From positions 49,262,511 through 49,326,510 of the forward strand of contig NC_053494.1 of assembly GCF_905171775.1 (NCBI RefSeq): a stretch of 64,000 nucleotides of DNA. Reading direction: 5' to 3'. Both the position numbers and the translations under genes were made by a program. A model generated the notes under the pieces. The model worked only from the letters and a program-made list of their open reading frames with translations, was not told the origin of the DNA and made no database searches. Of this stretch, positions 20,771-32,813 are shown piece after piece. This DNA comes from Rana temporaria. Its lineage: Eukaryota; Chordata; Amphibia; Anura; Ranidae. The number at the start of each line of letters is the position of its first letter. Position 1 is the stretch's first letter.

Positions 20771-21601
20771 TTTTAATTTCATAAATTCTTTATTGGGTGA
20801 GTAACAGTGTACCATACAAAGTACGTAATACAATAAGCAGGCAATTTGACAATAAAATAATTTTGGCATAGATAGAATACAACTATTTAGTTATTACAAG
20901 GATTATCTTCGGAAGTTAAGCATAAATAGCAGAACTATCACCTTAAGTTGTGTTTTTCATTTTCTACTGTTTTCTGACTAAAGCAAAAAAAAGAAGAAGA
21001 AATATATGTATGCGCATGCAAGTGCATATTGTACCGATGTATGGGAGGGGGTATGAGGGAGGGGAAAGGGAGAAAAAAAAAAAAAAAAAAACTTTCTCCA
21101 CGACATTTTAACCGTAGTGACATAAGTAGATAGAGGAAAGATTATATATATACTGAAATCTAAGGTGTTTTCCTGTCTTTAGACCACTTTCATGAAATAA
21201 CCTGCTGATAATTTTGAGATTCCTTAAATGTAGTCCAGTTGGACCAAATCGCTGAGAATTGGACAATTCTCTCTTGGGAGATGCTGATAATTTCTTCAAC
21301 TCTTTCTATGTTATTAATTCTCCGAAACCATTCCACTTTTGTTGGCACATGGGGGGAACGCCAGTGACATGGAATGCACTGTCGCGCCGCATTGATCATG
21401 ATCATGGAGAGGGATTTCAGGTATTGTTTCCTAGGGATAGAGTTATAGTGTAGTAGGTATTGAAGCGGCGTAAAGCTCAGGTTCTCTGAGGTAACCTGTT
21501 TAACAGTTTCGTGTACCGATATCCAGAAAGATTGAATTAAGGGGCATGACCACCAAATATGTAGCATCGAGCCCTCCTCGCGTTTACATCTCCAGCATCT
21601 G
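20771..21601 (-). mobile_element. 5'-truncated L1-type LINE fragment, 3' end of ORF2
   Basis: A 14-bp duplication acagaagctttttt flanks it (20757-20770 and 21602-21615), and its T-run at the low-coordinate end is the poly(A) tail of a minus-strand insertion. The coding piece (to about 21190) holds the C-terminal Cys-rich motif of L1 ORF2: CWRCKREEGSMLHIWWSCP, followed by the expected W-rich and KVEWFRRI-like tail. Everything upstream of this motif is missing. The first ~16 codons of the open frame read into the target DNA. Confidence 0.85.
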
Positions 21602-21615
21602 ACAGAAGCTTTTTT

Positions 21616-22457
21616 ACATAAACCACTGAGAGAGGAAAGTATTGTCTGCACAGAAAATGCAATACTTTGGTATAATTATATGCTTGCAATAATAACTGTT
21701 TGAAAAGACTTGTTGTCTTGCAGGTAGAGCTAAGATTTTTTTAACCAGTCAGCTAACATTTTCTCTTCTTTGCCACATTGTCAATAGCCGTAATTTAGCT
21801 TTAGATTATTCCTCTGATCATCTGCCTATTGATAATTCCTTTATCGTTTTCTGTTAGGCTGGAAACAGGTTTGATGATTAAAACTCCTTTTTGAAGTGGT
21901 TATACAAAGCATTGGTGCAATTACAGGAGATGACAACAGGAAGAGTGATCGCTCTGTGTTAGCCCGTGATGGAATTGTGCTGTTAGCAACAACAAAGATT
22001 TTGTGAACATGTGTTACAGCACTTCAAGGCCACAAAGCCATTCATTCCATCAGGAAACTTCAGACCCCCATTACTGAGAAATGTCATTATTTATACATCT
22101 TTATTAATAGGCACTCTGTCAAATAACATAAAATGGAGGCAAAATAAACAGATGGTAAGTAACTGAAAATTAACTGAATGAATGAAAATTTGGATTTTCC
22201 CCTTTAACATTTCCATTTTGTATCTTCCCTTTTATATCATTTATTGTGTTGCCTTTGTTTTAAGGACAGGGTCTAATAAAGCTGTAGACTTTCAGTTTGA
22301 ATCAAGATGCTCTGGATCCCGTTTAATAGTTTAAACAATAAATGTGTCTCCTTTTCTGTCAACAAACAATAAGTTGCCATTGTGTTTAAAAATGAAATGA
22401 GAGCATCTGATTGGTTGCTAAGTCTCATTTCAATCCGTTATTATGGCCCATTATGGA
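21616..22457. other. No gene seen
   Basis: AT-rich sequence without a recognised exon or repeat end. Confidence 0.5.
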
Positions 22458-23600
22458 TGTAGCACCCTGGATTTTAAGCAGGGTTGCTCCTCACAAACTT
22501 ACTTGAAAGGAATAATTATCCTGGTTGATTGGTAGAGATCTATTGATTTCTTCCTGAGTTTGGGCTTATTGCACTTTTCTCTTCTACCACTAGGTGGCCG
22601 GATACTTGGTGGTATTAGATACAAGAAAGGCAATGCAAGGTCAGGTTATGGGTATATAGGTTGTCTCAGACAATGGGAAGGGTTTTTCTTGGATCCCTTG
22701 GCCTGCTGGGAGAGCCTATATATTCAGTTGGAGTCAGGTGAACTATGTTCTGTGCCACCTGGACGGCAGTCTGGGTGGATGTGTGTTGTACTGCCCGGGC
22801 TGCTAGGCCGGAGATTGGGCCTATCCCGAGCACATCTGGCTGCTAGGCTGTCTAAATGCCTATCCAGAAGCAGGAGAGCAGCGTAGGATTGGGACTGCAG
22901 CATTTGAAGTCCAACTAAAAGTGCAGGTTCTTATGGCTGGAGAACCTGACGTGGTCAGAGGTAGAAGGGAAGCTGTCGCCACTAAGGGACCAACTAACTT
23001 ATTACCAGAGACCACAGTGAGTAACTGAAGCAAGGACCAGAACAGTATTCTCACCAACCAGGGACGGTCAAGAATCAGGAAACTTCAGTGGGTGTCAAGC
23101 CAGGGACCCAGCCAGCAAAACAGCCTTGTGTGTCATGCCAGTGGGTGAAGCTTGAGAGGTATCTTGAGTGCAAGCTAGGGACCCAGCAAAGAGGTGGGGG
23201 GGGGGGGCGCTTAAAGAAAATTCCAAGTGAAGATTGGAGGAGCTGAAGGGATTCAGTGTCAGTGAATCAGTGGGTCTAGTGAGAGACCAGGAGCTCAGTG
23301 GGCTAAAGAACTACAAGGAGTAATTGTAGTGAAAGTGAAAGGAACGGTTTCGCTTTGTGTTAGACACTGTTAAAAACTATTGCCATTTGAGACAGCATTC
23401 CTTCACATGCAGATGTGGCACCTTGCTATGGACCTTTCCCTGCATGGCTGTGCTTCTATTGAAGTCTCGGAGTCTGTCAATTATACTTGCAACTACCAAA
23501 GGGTGTCCTGGCCCTAACCCTCTCTCCCCCAAAAGTTTGTTAAGAGGAATAAAAATCTCTTTTGCATTCAAGAAGTGTCTGGCGCCCAATAACTTTAACC
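22458..23600 (+). repeat. Possible LTR with following primer-binding-site-like sequence
   Basis: It begins tgtagcaccctgg and holds an aataaaa at about 23549. Some 20 bp later comes tggcgcccaa (about 23580), which resembles the primer binding site complementary to a tRNA-Lys. This order is what the 3' part of a 5' LTR would show. No second LTR or coding region follows, so it is a fragment at best. No target duplication was found. Confidence 0.3.
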
Positions 23601-23626
23601 ACCTTGCACTCACTAAGCCTCACAAC

Positions 23627-24560
23627 TAGGGATGAGCCGAACACCCCCCTGTGTTTGGGGACCTGGGTCCTGTCCCAAGGGACATGTATCAATGCAAAAA
23701 AAAGTTTTAAAAACTGCTGTTTTTTCGGGAGCAGTGAATTTAATAATGCTAAAAGTGAAACAATAAAAGTGAAATATTCCTTTAAATTTCATACCTGGGG
23801 GGGTGTTAAGTTAGCATGTGAAATAGCACATGTTTCCAGTACTTAGAACTGTCCCTGCACAAAGTGTCATTTCTGAAAGGAAAAAAAGTCTTTTAAAACC
23901 GGACTTGCGGCTATAATGAATTGTCGGCTCTGGCAATTCAGAGCGAATTCATTCACAAAAAAAAAAAAAGAATAGCATGGGGGTCCCCCCAAATTCTATT
24001 ACCAGGCCCTTCAGGTCTGGAATGGATATTAAGGGGAACCCTGCCGTCAATTTAAAAAAAAATTACGTGGGGTTCCCCCCAAATATCCATTCCAGACCCT
24101 TCAGGTCTGGTGTGGATTTTAAGGGGAACTCAATCCCAAATTTAAAAATAAAATGGCGTGGAGTTCCCCCAAAAATTCACACCAGACCCCTTATCCGAGC
24201 ACGTTAACCTGGCCGGCAGCAGAAAAAAGGGGGGGACAGAGTGCGGCCCCCCTCTCCTGAACCGTACCAGGCCACATGCCCTCAACATGGGGAGGATGTC
24301 CCCATGTTGATGGGGACAAGGGCCTCATCCCCACAACCCTTGCCCGGTGATTGTGGGGGTCTGCGGGCGGGGGGGTTATCAGAATCTGGAAGACCCCTTT
24401 AACAAAGGGGACCCCCAGATCCTGGCCCCCCCTATGTGAATTGGTAATGGGGTACATTGTACCCCTACCATTTCACGAAGGAAGTGTAAATAGTTGGAAA
24501 AACACACACACACACACACACTGTAGAAAAAAGTCCTTTATTAATAAAGGATTAAAATGA
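23627..24560. repeat. Dispersed repeat with ~90-bp tandem units and a CA microsatellite
   Basis: It begins with agggatgagccgaacac. Three imperfect tandem units of about 90 bp lie at 23981, 24070 and 24161, each with a gttcccccc-like run, ccagaccctt and caggtctgg. A (ca)n run lies at about 24502-24520. A second tract with gggctgaa and ccgaactcaa words occurs at 62220-62480 and may be related. It does not code. Confidence 0.5.
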
Positions 24561-24593
24561 AGGGTTCTATTGTATTCAAGACAGGTGATTGGC

Positions 24594-26307
24594 TGCGCCA
24601 TTCCTGTAGCATTGTGTTTGAGATCATTGTCTTGCTGAAATGTCCACCCTCATTTCATCGTTATCATCCTGGTAGATGGCAGCAGATTTTTATCAAGAAT
24701 GTCTTGGTATATTTTTTCATTCATCCTTCCTTCAAGACATGAAGTTTGGGGAAAAACAGCCCTACACCATAATTTTCACACTTCTAAACTTCACTGATGG
24801 TATGGTGTTTTTGGGGTGACGTACAGTGCCAGTTGACCTCAAAATATGGTGTGCATTATTTATTAGACATGTGCACACTGAAATATTTAGTTTCGGAATT
24901 TTGTTTTCGTACGAAAAATACATTTATTTAGTTACTCTGAAATTCGTTTTTATTTATTTGTTTCGTAAAAAAATGCTAGTCAACCAACATTCAAATTCAT
25001 CTATAGCCTAGGGCCGAACATTTGACCAGAAATGTACAATTGCGGCGTCATGCAGTTTAGCTCCTTCAATGACAGATTTAACATTTGTATGTTTCCCATG
25101 CTTCATTGAATCTTTGTTGTTCATGTCAAATTGTCTACCCCAACACTGTCTCTATAATGTCGAATCTTTCCTCTCTATGTAGAATAATCTTGGACTAATA
25201 GAGTTAAGGTTAGGCACATTCGACTGCAGATTTCGATAGACATACATTGCTATTGTCAATGTCATGTTGAATCTCCTATCTATATCAAACTGTTGTAGCA
25301 ACGAAAACGAAAATAAAGCATTTTTGTATGCATCTTTCAGATTTCGGATTCTTTGCATTCATTTTAGTTTTGTTAAAATGCTAACGAAAATACCCGAAAA
25401 TACCCGAAATTCAGACGAAAATGCATTCGGACGAAAACGAATGCACATGTCTATTATTTATGACATCCAAAGAGTAAAATGTTGGTCTCATCTAACCAGA
25501 CTACAGTATATTCTCCAAGTATTTTGCAGGCTTGTCTAAATGTTGTGCAGCAACAACATGCTTTTTCTTCTGCAATGGAGGTGGTGAGCATGCATACAGG
25601 CCATGGCATTTGAGTGCATTACTTATTGTTTTCTTTAAAACAATTGTATCTGCTAATTCCATGTCTTTTCAAAGCTCTTCAGACATGGTCCTTTGCTCTT
25701 GGACAACTTTTCTGATAATTATTTTCACTCCTTTGTTAGAAATCTTGCAAGGAGCACCTGGTCATAGCCAGTTTACGGAGAAATTATGTTCTTTCCACTT
25801 CAAGATTATGCCCCAACAGTGCTCACTGGAACATTCAGAAGTTTAGAAATCCTTCTGTAAACAATGCCATCAGCATGTTTTGCAAAAAAAAGGAAGTGAA
25901 GGTCTTGAGAGAGCTCTTTGCTTTTACCCATCATGAGATGTTTCTTGTGTGACACCTTGGTAATTAGACACCTTTTTATAGGCCATCAGTTGAGACTGAA
26001 CCAGCTGATATTATTTGCACTCACAAGGGGCAGAATTGCTTACTAATTACTGATAGATTTCAGCTGGTGGCTTGGCTTTCCATGCCTTTTTACACATGTC
26101 TTTCTGGTGGTCAATATTTTTTCCTTGTGTCGTTCCAATTTATTACACAAAACGTAATTTTTTAACTTATTTGTTTTGTTTTGTTTGTATGTATGGATTG
26201 CATGGGTTGTTAGCAACATGAGCTGAAAATTGCATGTCTATAGCACCTTTAGAAATATATTTACGTAGAAAAATGGTGATGTGTTCAATACTTACTTTAC
26301 CGGCTGT
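24594..26307 (-). mobile_element. Tc1-type transposon, decayed, minus strand
   Basis: The sequence follows a common vertebrate Tc1 pattern in reverse: transposase-derived segments such as ggcagcagatttttatcaag, caggccatgg and gctcactggaacattcagaa, then an untranslated end with gtgttcaatacttactttac. The last is the terminal inverted repeat, ending about 26304. The transposase frame is broken by many changes. A separate hAT-like MITE (24864-25453) is inserted in it. The left inverted terminal repeat is not evident. Confidence 0.75.
24864..25453. mobile_element. hAT-like MITE, 590 bp, inside the Tc1 copy
   Basis: It starts tagacatgtgca and ends tgcacatgtcta, a 12-bp inverted pair. The 8-bp ttatttat is repeated exactly on both sides (24856-24863 and 25454-25461). 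An 8-bp duplication with ends starting TAG is the hAT signature. Removing it restores the Tc1 reading across the site. The interior is rich in cgaaaa and gttttcg words, resembling those at 45120-46830. Confidence 0.85.
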
Positions 26308-26369
26308 TGGCCAGATTCAGAGAAGAAGTACGCCGGAGTATCTGCTGATACTCCGGCGTGCTTTAAAAT

Positions 26370-28595
26370 TTGCTACCTAAGCCCGACAAAGACCATTCTG
26401 ACTGTGCCAATTTCAGACCCATATCATTATTAAACGTTGATTTAAAGCTTTTAACAAAAATCCTAGCTAACAGATTGAAACCCATTCTTAATAAAATAAT
26501 TGGCCCCGAACAAGTCGGCTTCATGCCAGGCAGAGAGGCACGTGACAATATTACGAAGGCACTCAACTTGATACATCATGCACGAATAACCAAGGCCAAC
26601 GGAATGTTACTATCGACTGACGCCGAAAAGGCCTTCGATAGAATATCCTGGGAATATATGTTCTCCACCTGTACGCACATAGGTCTGGGAGAAAGCATGA
26701 TGTCATGGTTGTCGGCCTTATACCAGCATCCTCAAGCCAGAATAAAAGTAAATAACACCCTATCTGACCCTATAGAGATACAAAATGGGACACGTCAGGG
26801 ATGCCCCCTTTCCCCAATACTCTTTATTATCTCCCTGGAACCGCTGATCAGGTCAGTCAATCTGGCTACAGGCGTAAAAGGCCTAAAAGTAGGCAAAAAC
26901 GAGTACAAAGTCGCGGCATACGTAGACGATCTGCTGTTTTTTCTTACTAGCTCCTTCTTTTCCATCCCTAATCTACAGAAACTATTTGAAACATTCGGAT
27001 ATATCTCTAATTTTAAAATCAATAAATCCAAATCTGAAGCCCTTAACCTGACACTACCACCTGACCAAATTACTCACCTGAAATCTAACCACTCTTTTCA
27101 CTGGGTCCCCTCATCCCTAAAATATCTAGGAATAAACCTAACCAACAATTTAGATACACTTTTCCAGGCCAATTATTCCCCACTACTTAAAAAAGTCTCC
27201 AATGATCTCAATAAATGGACCCCAAAATTATTCTCATGGTTCGGAAGAGCTTCAATTCTGAAGATGACAATCCTCCCTAGACTTTTATACATTTTTAATG
27301 CCTTACCTATACACGTACCAAACTTATTCTTTACCAAATTACTTAGAATACAGAGAAGGTTTCTATGGGCTGACAAAAACCCCAGGATTAACTTCTCGTT
27401 ACTAACACTACCTAAATGTAGGGGTGGAATAGGACTCCCTGACTACAAGAAATACCACCAAGCATCGCATATCACTAGGATAATAGACTGGCACTGCCAC
27501 AGCAAAGAAAAAGATTGGGTACAACTAGAGAGGTACATAGCCCCACACCACACAATATTCTCCCCATGGGCCTCCCACTCAAAGACAAGCACATCAATTA
27601 AAAACCCAATAATAGCAAACACACTCAAAATTTGGCATACGGTGACGACAAAACATGGAATGTCCACGACACCTGGCCCCCTCACCCCGATCTTCGATAA
27701 CCCTGATTTCCCCCCAGGTCTCCAAGGAAAAAAAATTCCAGACTTGCTAGCCCTACACTGCTTTTCTGGCACCACAATCAAATCCCTAGACACGATGAGG
27801 GAGGAATTTGGTGACATGTGCCCAGGCCCCTGGCTCTACCTACAACTGAAAAACTTCCTAGTTAACACCAGATCTATTCCCTCTTATAGTCGACCCCTAA
27901 CTACCCTAGAAGACATATGTTATAAAAGGCGTCCAGTCTCACACGCTACGTCCCTAGCTTATTCCTGGCTAATCCAACCAACGCAAGAAGGTATGAGCAA
28001 ACACAAAGTGAAATGGGAGAAAGATCTAGGTATTAGTATAGACGACAAACAATGGGAGAGAGCATGCATATGGTCGCACAAGTGTTCTTTGAGCACAAGA
28101 TACCAAGAGATTTCCTACAAAATATTAACACAATGGTATATCACACCTCTAAGGGCCAAAAAATGGTTTGAGACGGCATCAGACACTTGTTGGGGCTGTG
28201 GTGAGGACACAGGCACCTTCTTGCACATTTGGTGGGACTGTCCCACAATCTCAGCTTACTGGCAACAGGTGACTGGTTGGATCAGGCATATCACAGAAAC
28301 AAAAATCACTCTAGACGCAGCCGCATGCCTGATCCACATCAACCACCTACCCATTAGCAAATACAAAAGGTCCCTTACCAGACACCTACTGAATGCCGCT
28401 AAAACCCTCATTCCCTTATATTGGAAGTCAACCCAGACACCTAAGATCAGAGAATGGTTGGATAGAATCACTTACATTTACAAAATGGAGGAAATTCTGG
28501 CCATGAAAAATGAAAATAGCGCGAACTTCAATGATCTTTGGCAACCATGGTTCCTGTTTACCTACTCTGCTGAATACCAGTCTCTATGCAACTGA
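26370..28595 (+). CDS. L1-type ORF2 fragment (reverse transcriptase and C-terminal domain), open
   Basis: It encodes the reverse transcriptase of a LINE, missing the endonuclease. The first codons come from the host MITE: no ATG starts it and the LINE-derived part begins at 26375. Visible are DCANFRPISLLNVDLK (about 11-26), DQ-like GPEQVGFMPGRE, TDAEKAFDR with first Asp at 84, NGTRQGCPLSPILF, and YVDD at 184-187, then the C-terminal zinc motif C607-W-G-C610 ... H ... C in CWGCGEDTGTFLHIWWDC. The catalytic box reads YVDD where the full-length L1 at 35343 has FADD, so the two belong to different subfamilies. The 741-codon frame has no stop, so the insertion is young. It is not expected to be translated as a functional protein. 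Confidence 0.85.
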   Translation: MLPKPDKDHSDCANFRPISLLNVDLKLLTKILANRLKPILNKIIGPEQVGFMPGREARDNITKALNLIHHARITKANGMLLSTDAEKAFDRISWEYMFSTCTHIGLGESMMSWLSALYQHPQARIKVNNTLSDPIEIQNGTRQGCPLSPILFIISLEPLIRSVNLATGVKGLKVGKNEYKVAAYVDDLLFFLTSSFFSIPNLQKLFETFGYISNFKINKSKSEALNLTLPPDQITHLKSNHSFHWVPSSLKYLGINLTNNLDTLFQANYSPLLKKVSNDLNKWTPKLFSWFGRASILKMTILPRLLYIFNALPIHVPNLFFTKLLRIQRRFLWADKNPRINFSLLTLPKCRGGIGLPDYKKYHQASHITRIIDWHCHSKEKDWVQLERYIAPHHTIFSPWASHSKTSTSIKNPIIANTLKIWHTVTTKHGMSTTPGPLTPIFDNPDFPPGLQGKKIPDLLALHCFSGTTIKSLDTMREEFGDMCPGPWLYLQLKNFLVNTRSIPSYSRPLTTLEDICYKRRPVSHATSLAYSWLIQPTQEGMSKHKVKWEKDLGISIDDKQWERACIWSHKCSLSTRYQEISYKILTQWYITPLRAKKWFETASDTCWGCGEDTGTFLHIWWDCPTISAYWQQVTGWIRHITETKITLDAAACLIHINHLPISKYKRSLTRHLLNAAKTLIPLYWKSTQTPKIREWLDRITYIYKMEEILAMKNENSANFNDLWQPWFLFTYSAEYQSLCN

Positions 28596-29047
28596 TTATT
28601 TTTATTCCCCTTACTTATATGTTTTGACTGACATGTTCTCTCCAATGAACACATACCTAATCCTGTACTACGAATCTTAATTAAGTACCACCCGCCCTGC
28701 CATGACAATACCCTATACCCACTCTTCGACAGACTTACCAATGCCTTTACTCTTGCTACACCTACCTACACATCTCCCCACACCCCTCTCCCCCCCATCC
28801 CCCACCCCGTTTTTCTTCCCCTCACACCTTTTCCCACCTACCTCCCCTCTCACTTACGATCTATTATTATATGTTTTTGAATTTTCTGAATGTAATTTAC
28901 CAATACTGGCTAAATTCTATTGTTCGCAGACATATATTGTTTATCTGTACTTGCTTTGTATCCTGCATAATCCATGTAATGGAATTGTCCCTTTATATGC
29001 TATGTTTATCCTCTCTAATAAAAACCTTTGATTGAGAAAAAAAAAAA
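26375..29047 (+). mobile_element. 5'-truncated L1-type LINE with poly(A), inserted in a MITE
   Basis: A 12-bp duplication ttaaaatttgct lies on both sides (26363-26374 and 29048-29059), the second copy directly after an A-rich run (29035-29047). The site is a tt/aaaa-type target, as preferred by L1 endonuclease. The element starts in the middle of reverse transcriptase and has ~440 bp of 3' UTR ending ctctaataaaaacctttgat before the A run. This is the classic truncated LINE insertion. Confidence 0.92.
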
Positions 29048-29675
29048 TTAAAATTTGCTGCGTCGTATCTTTAGTTTGAATCCTCAAACCAAGATACGAC
29101 GGCTTCTGGCTTCGATCCGACAGGCGTACGCCTTCGGATCATAGGTGTAATACTTCGGCGCCCGCTGGGTGGAGTTTCGCGGCGTTTTCCGCGTCGGGTA
29201 TGCTAATTAGCTGTTTACGGCGATTCACGAAGGTACGCGCGGCCGTCGCATTCTCTTACGTCGTCGCTGGTCGGCTTTTCCCGGCGTATAGTTAAAGCTG
29301 GTATTTTGTGGCCTATCTTTGGACTTGCCATGTTAAAGTATGGCCGTCGTTCCCGCGTCGAATTTCAATTTTTTTTTTTTTGCATAAGTCGTCCGTGAAT
29401 AGGAAAGGACGTAACTCACGTCGACGTTCAAAAAATGACGACGGTGCGACGTCATTTCGCGCAAAGCACGGCGGGAAATTTCAAAACGGAGCATGCACGG
29501 GAACGTTAAATTTAATGATACACGCCCCATTTGAATTAGGCGGGCTTGCGCCTGGCGGATTTACGCTACGCCGCCGCAAGTTTACAGGCAAGTGCTTTGT
29601 GAATCAAGCACTTGCCCATAAAACTTGCGGCGGTGTAACGTAAATACAATACGTTACGCCGCCGGAATCTGGCCC

Positions 29676-30622
29676 TGTATATCTAGATGGCACGTCCATT
29701 TGTGGTAAAGGGTTATGCTCTGGGAGCTTTTTTAATTTGTTCCTCTATTCATCAACATATTTCTTCTTGCTTGTATGTATACTTGAGCTGCGTTCAGTAT
29801 AATATTGAGGCCGCAAAAAATGGTTGCTAAAGAATCGTCTGTATCTAGCAAACTTCTGGTTCATAAATGCCTTGTTCCGCCCTATACACTGTGGTTTCAT
29901 CCACCAGCTCCAGGACTGTCCTGTAGGGGCACAGAGGCCAACAGATGGAACCACAGAAGCAGATGTTGAAGATTTTGTATCAAGTTGAACAGGCAAATAT
30001 TAATTGTGTGCTTTGCAAGAAACTCTTCATTGTCTTTTTTTTTTTTTAAGAAAACAAGAGGTACTTTAGCATATGGTTAAGAAGATGTTCTGTATCTTAT
30101 TAAACAAAGGCATAACAGGTATACTAGATCAAGATATGCACATCGCAGACAGCAATGAATAGTACATGTTGTTCAGTTATATTTATATCTCTGTACAGAC
30201 ATATTGCTGGGTGACTAGTCTACAATCTCTGAACATTTGTTCGGTGGTCTTCTCTTTGATTTTAAGCTTAGCTGTCTGTTTGCCATATGGCAATGCTCAG
30301 GTTTTTATTCTAAAAATGGTAATAATCTAAAGAATCAGAAACATGGCCCTCCCATAAATAAAAATATACTGCTGAAAGGAATTCTTCTTTGATCTGAGTA
30401 ATTTAAAGCTTTGTAAATTATAGTATGTTTACAGGCAACTTAATATAAATTACATGAAGTCTAAAGAAAAAATAAATATCATGAAACAGGAATACATTTT
30501 ATGAAATTATCAGAACTGTATATTTAACCACTTGTGAAACAGAATCTATATAAACATCTAATGCTGCGATCATTTTTCGGCATGTAAAAAATTAAGTTTT
30601 TCAGCATGTAGAAAAAAACAAA
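29676..30622. other. No gene seen
   Basis: AT-rich, with a T run near 30037-30049. No recognised feature. Confidence 0.5.
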
Positions 30623-31355
30623 GGGGTAGATTCACGTAGAATGGCGTATATTTGTGCGGGTGTAACGTATCCTATTTACATTACGCCTCCGAAACTTTTA
30701 CAGGCAAGTGCTGTATTCTCAAAAGAAAGTTGCGGCGGCGTAGTGTAAATAGGCCGGCGTAAGCCCGTCTAATTCAAATTGTGAAGAGGTGGGCGTGTGT
30801 TATGTAAATTAACCATGACCTGACGTGATTGACATTTTGCGCCTGCGCCGTCTGTGGAATTTCCCAGTGTGCATTGCTCCATAGTACGCCGCAAGTACGT
30901 ATTGATTTTGACGTGAACGTAAATGACGTCCAGCCCCATTCACGGACGACTTACGCAAACGACGTAAAACATTCAAAATTCAACGCGGGAACGACGTCCA
31001 TACTTAACATTGGTACGCCGCATGTACGCCTCATATAGCAGGGGTAACTTTACGCCAGGAAAAGCCTAACGTAAACGGCGTATCTGTACTGCGTCGGCCG
31101 GGCGTACATTTGTGAATTCGCGTATCTTGCTGATTTACATATTTCTATGCGTAAATCAGCGTACATGCCCCTAGCGGCCAGCGTAAATATGCAGTTAAGG
31201 TCCGACGGAGTAAGAGACTTACGCCGGTCAGATCTAATAGAAATCTATGCGTAACTGATTCTATGAATCAGGCGCATAGATATGACGGATCAGACTCAGA
31301 GATACGACGGCGTATCTGGAGATACGCCGTCGTATCTCCTTTGGGAATCTACCCC
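30623..31355. mobile_element. MITE, ~733 bp, 'ggggtagattca' type
   Basis: The ends ggggtagattcacg and ggaatctacccc are inverted, with aaa on both flanks (30620-30622 and 31356-31358). It shares cagtgtgcattgctcca and the acgacgtaaaa segment with copies at 15474, 47404 and 51786, and a nested agatacgacgg hairpin near its right end. Confidence 0.8.
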
Positions 31356-31390
31356 AAAGTTTTTTCCAATTTCATCATTAAAATGACGTT

Positions 31391-31847
31391 GCCCACACAC
31401 GGTCGTTTAAAAAAAATGCTCTAGCAAAGCGCGGTAACGTACAACACGTACAACGGCACTATAAAGGGGAAGTTCCATTCAGATGACGTCACCCTTTAGC
31501 TGATTTCATGTTAGTAAAAGACGATTCGCGCTTTTCTGTCTGTTACAGCGTGATGAATGTGCTTACTCCATTACGAACGGTAGTTTTACCAGAACGAGTG
31601 CTCCCGTAACTTGCTTCTGAGCATGCATGGGTTTTTAACGTTGTTTTAGCCCACACACGATAATTTTTTACAACCCGAAAAACGTCATAGTTTAAAACGT
31701 TAAAAAATGCAGCATGTTCGAAAAAAAAAATCGTTTTTCAGAACCCGAAAAATGATGTGAAGCCCACACACGATCATTTTAAATGACATTTTTTAAAAAC
31801 GTTGTTTTTTTAAATGCCGAAAAATTATCGCGTGTACGCGGCATTAG
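31391..31847. mobile_element. Degenerate Harbinger-like MITE, 'cacacacg' ends
   Basis: Starts gcccacacacggtcg and ends cgtgtacgcggcatta. Several copies of the cccacacacga motif inside (about 31650 and 31760) suggest two nested or tandem elements of this family. No clear target duplication. Confidence 0.5.
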
Positions 31848-32810
31848 GCTTGTAGCATGAGGGTAAGGCCATCTCCCTCTTGAGACTGGGCTGCATGCTG
31901 CCATTTTAGTGGCCTTTGGGGTCTGCTTGATTGTGGGTGACCCAAGGCCTAGTAGCACAAGCACTTTTCTCATTTAACTACAATCCTTCACTCTTCATAT
32001 AGATCAGGATATGAGTGGAATCCTTGGCGCTATAACTATCCCATGGAGGGGCAAGAACATCTGTTACTTCAGCCCTCTCTAGTAGCAGACTCCACAAGAA
32101 TGCACACACTCTGAACACTCGCTCGCCATCTCAGCTCCACACACAGTTATGGAATGTCCAGTTAGATATGCTTTTCCTTATATTTTACATGCAATACGAT
32201 TTATGTAAAAAGTCCAAAGATCTAGCAGAAAATCAAATTGTAATTTTTCTATCATTCATGGTCAGATTTCACCATCTGTCAGGTGCTTGTGATAGTCTCT
32301 TTGTAGAATGCATTTTCTCTTTGTTATAAGTGAGGATAAATAAACCATTCCCATTCCATGCCTGCTACAGTAAATGGATTGAACTTCCCACCTGTACTCT
32401 TCAAATGATGCTTCAACTGTTGGACTAACTTCCTAAAATTCACTCTCCAGTTATCCCCACTCCCTAAATACATTATAGCTCAGACTGGCAGAACTAGAGG
32501 TAGGTGAAACACTTAAGGGGACTCTGTTACAGGCTTCACACCTATGAATTATGGAAACAAGCACATTACCGTAATACAGAATAACACACCATGCCATGTG
32601 TTATTGTTTTACAGGACCATTCATTTTTAAACCCACCTCTAATGCGAGTGCTGGATGTAGACATTACGGGGTCTGTGGTACTTCGAGACTTGGGGCCCCT
32701 CAGCTTAAAAATGTAATTATCAGACAAATAAAAAAGTGAATGTAAATGAATGATAAATAGTGTTTATTAAAAACAAATATATGTTTTTATTTTCTCAATT
32801 TTATTAACTG
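31848..32810. other. No gene seen
   Basis: AT-rich sequence of mixed composition without a recognised exon or repeat end. Confidence 0.5.
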
Positions 32811-32813
32811 TAA

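Larger units (their letters stand above)
26308..29675. mobile_element. MITE, ~700 bp, split by an L1-type LINE
   Basis: The left end is tggccagattcagag (26308) and the right end gaatctggccc (29675). Flanks tgt on both sides (26305-26307 and 29676-29678) fit a 3-bp duplication. Between 26375 and 29047 lies a LINE; without it the element is close to 700 bp, as its relatives are. The right part shares the ggcgtaacg and cttgcggcgg segments with the 2696 and 15474 copies. Confidence 0.8.
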
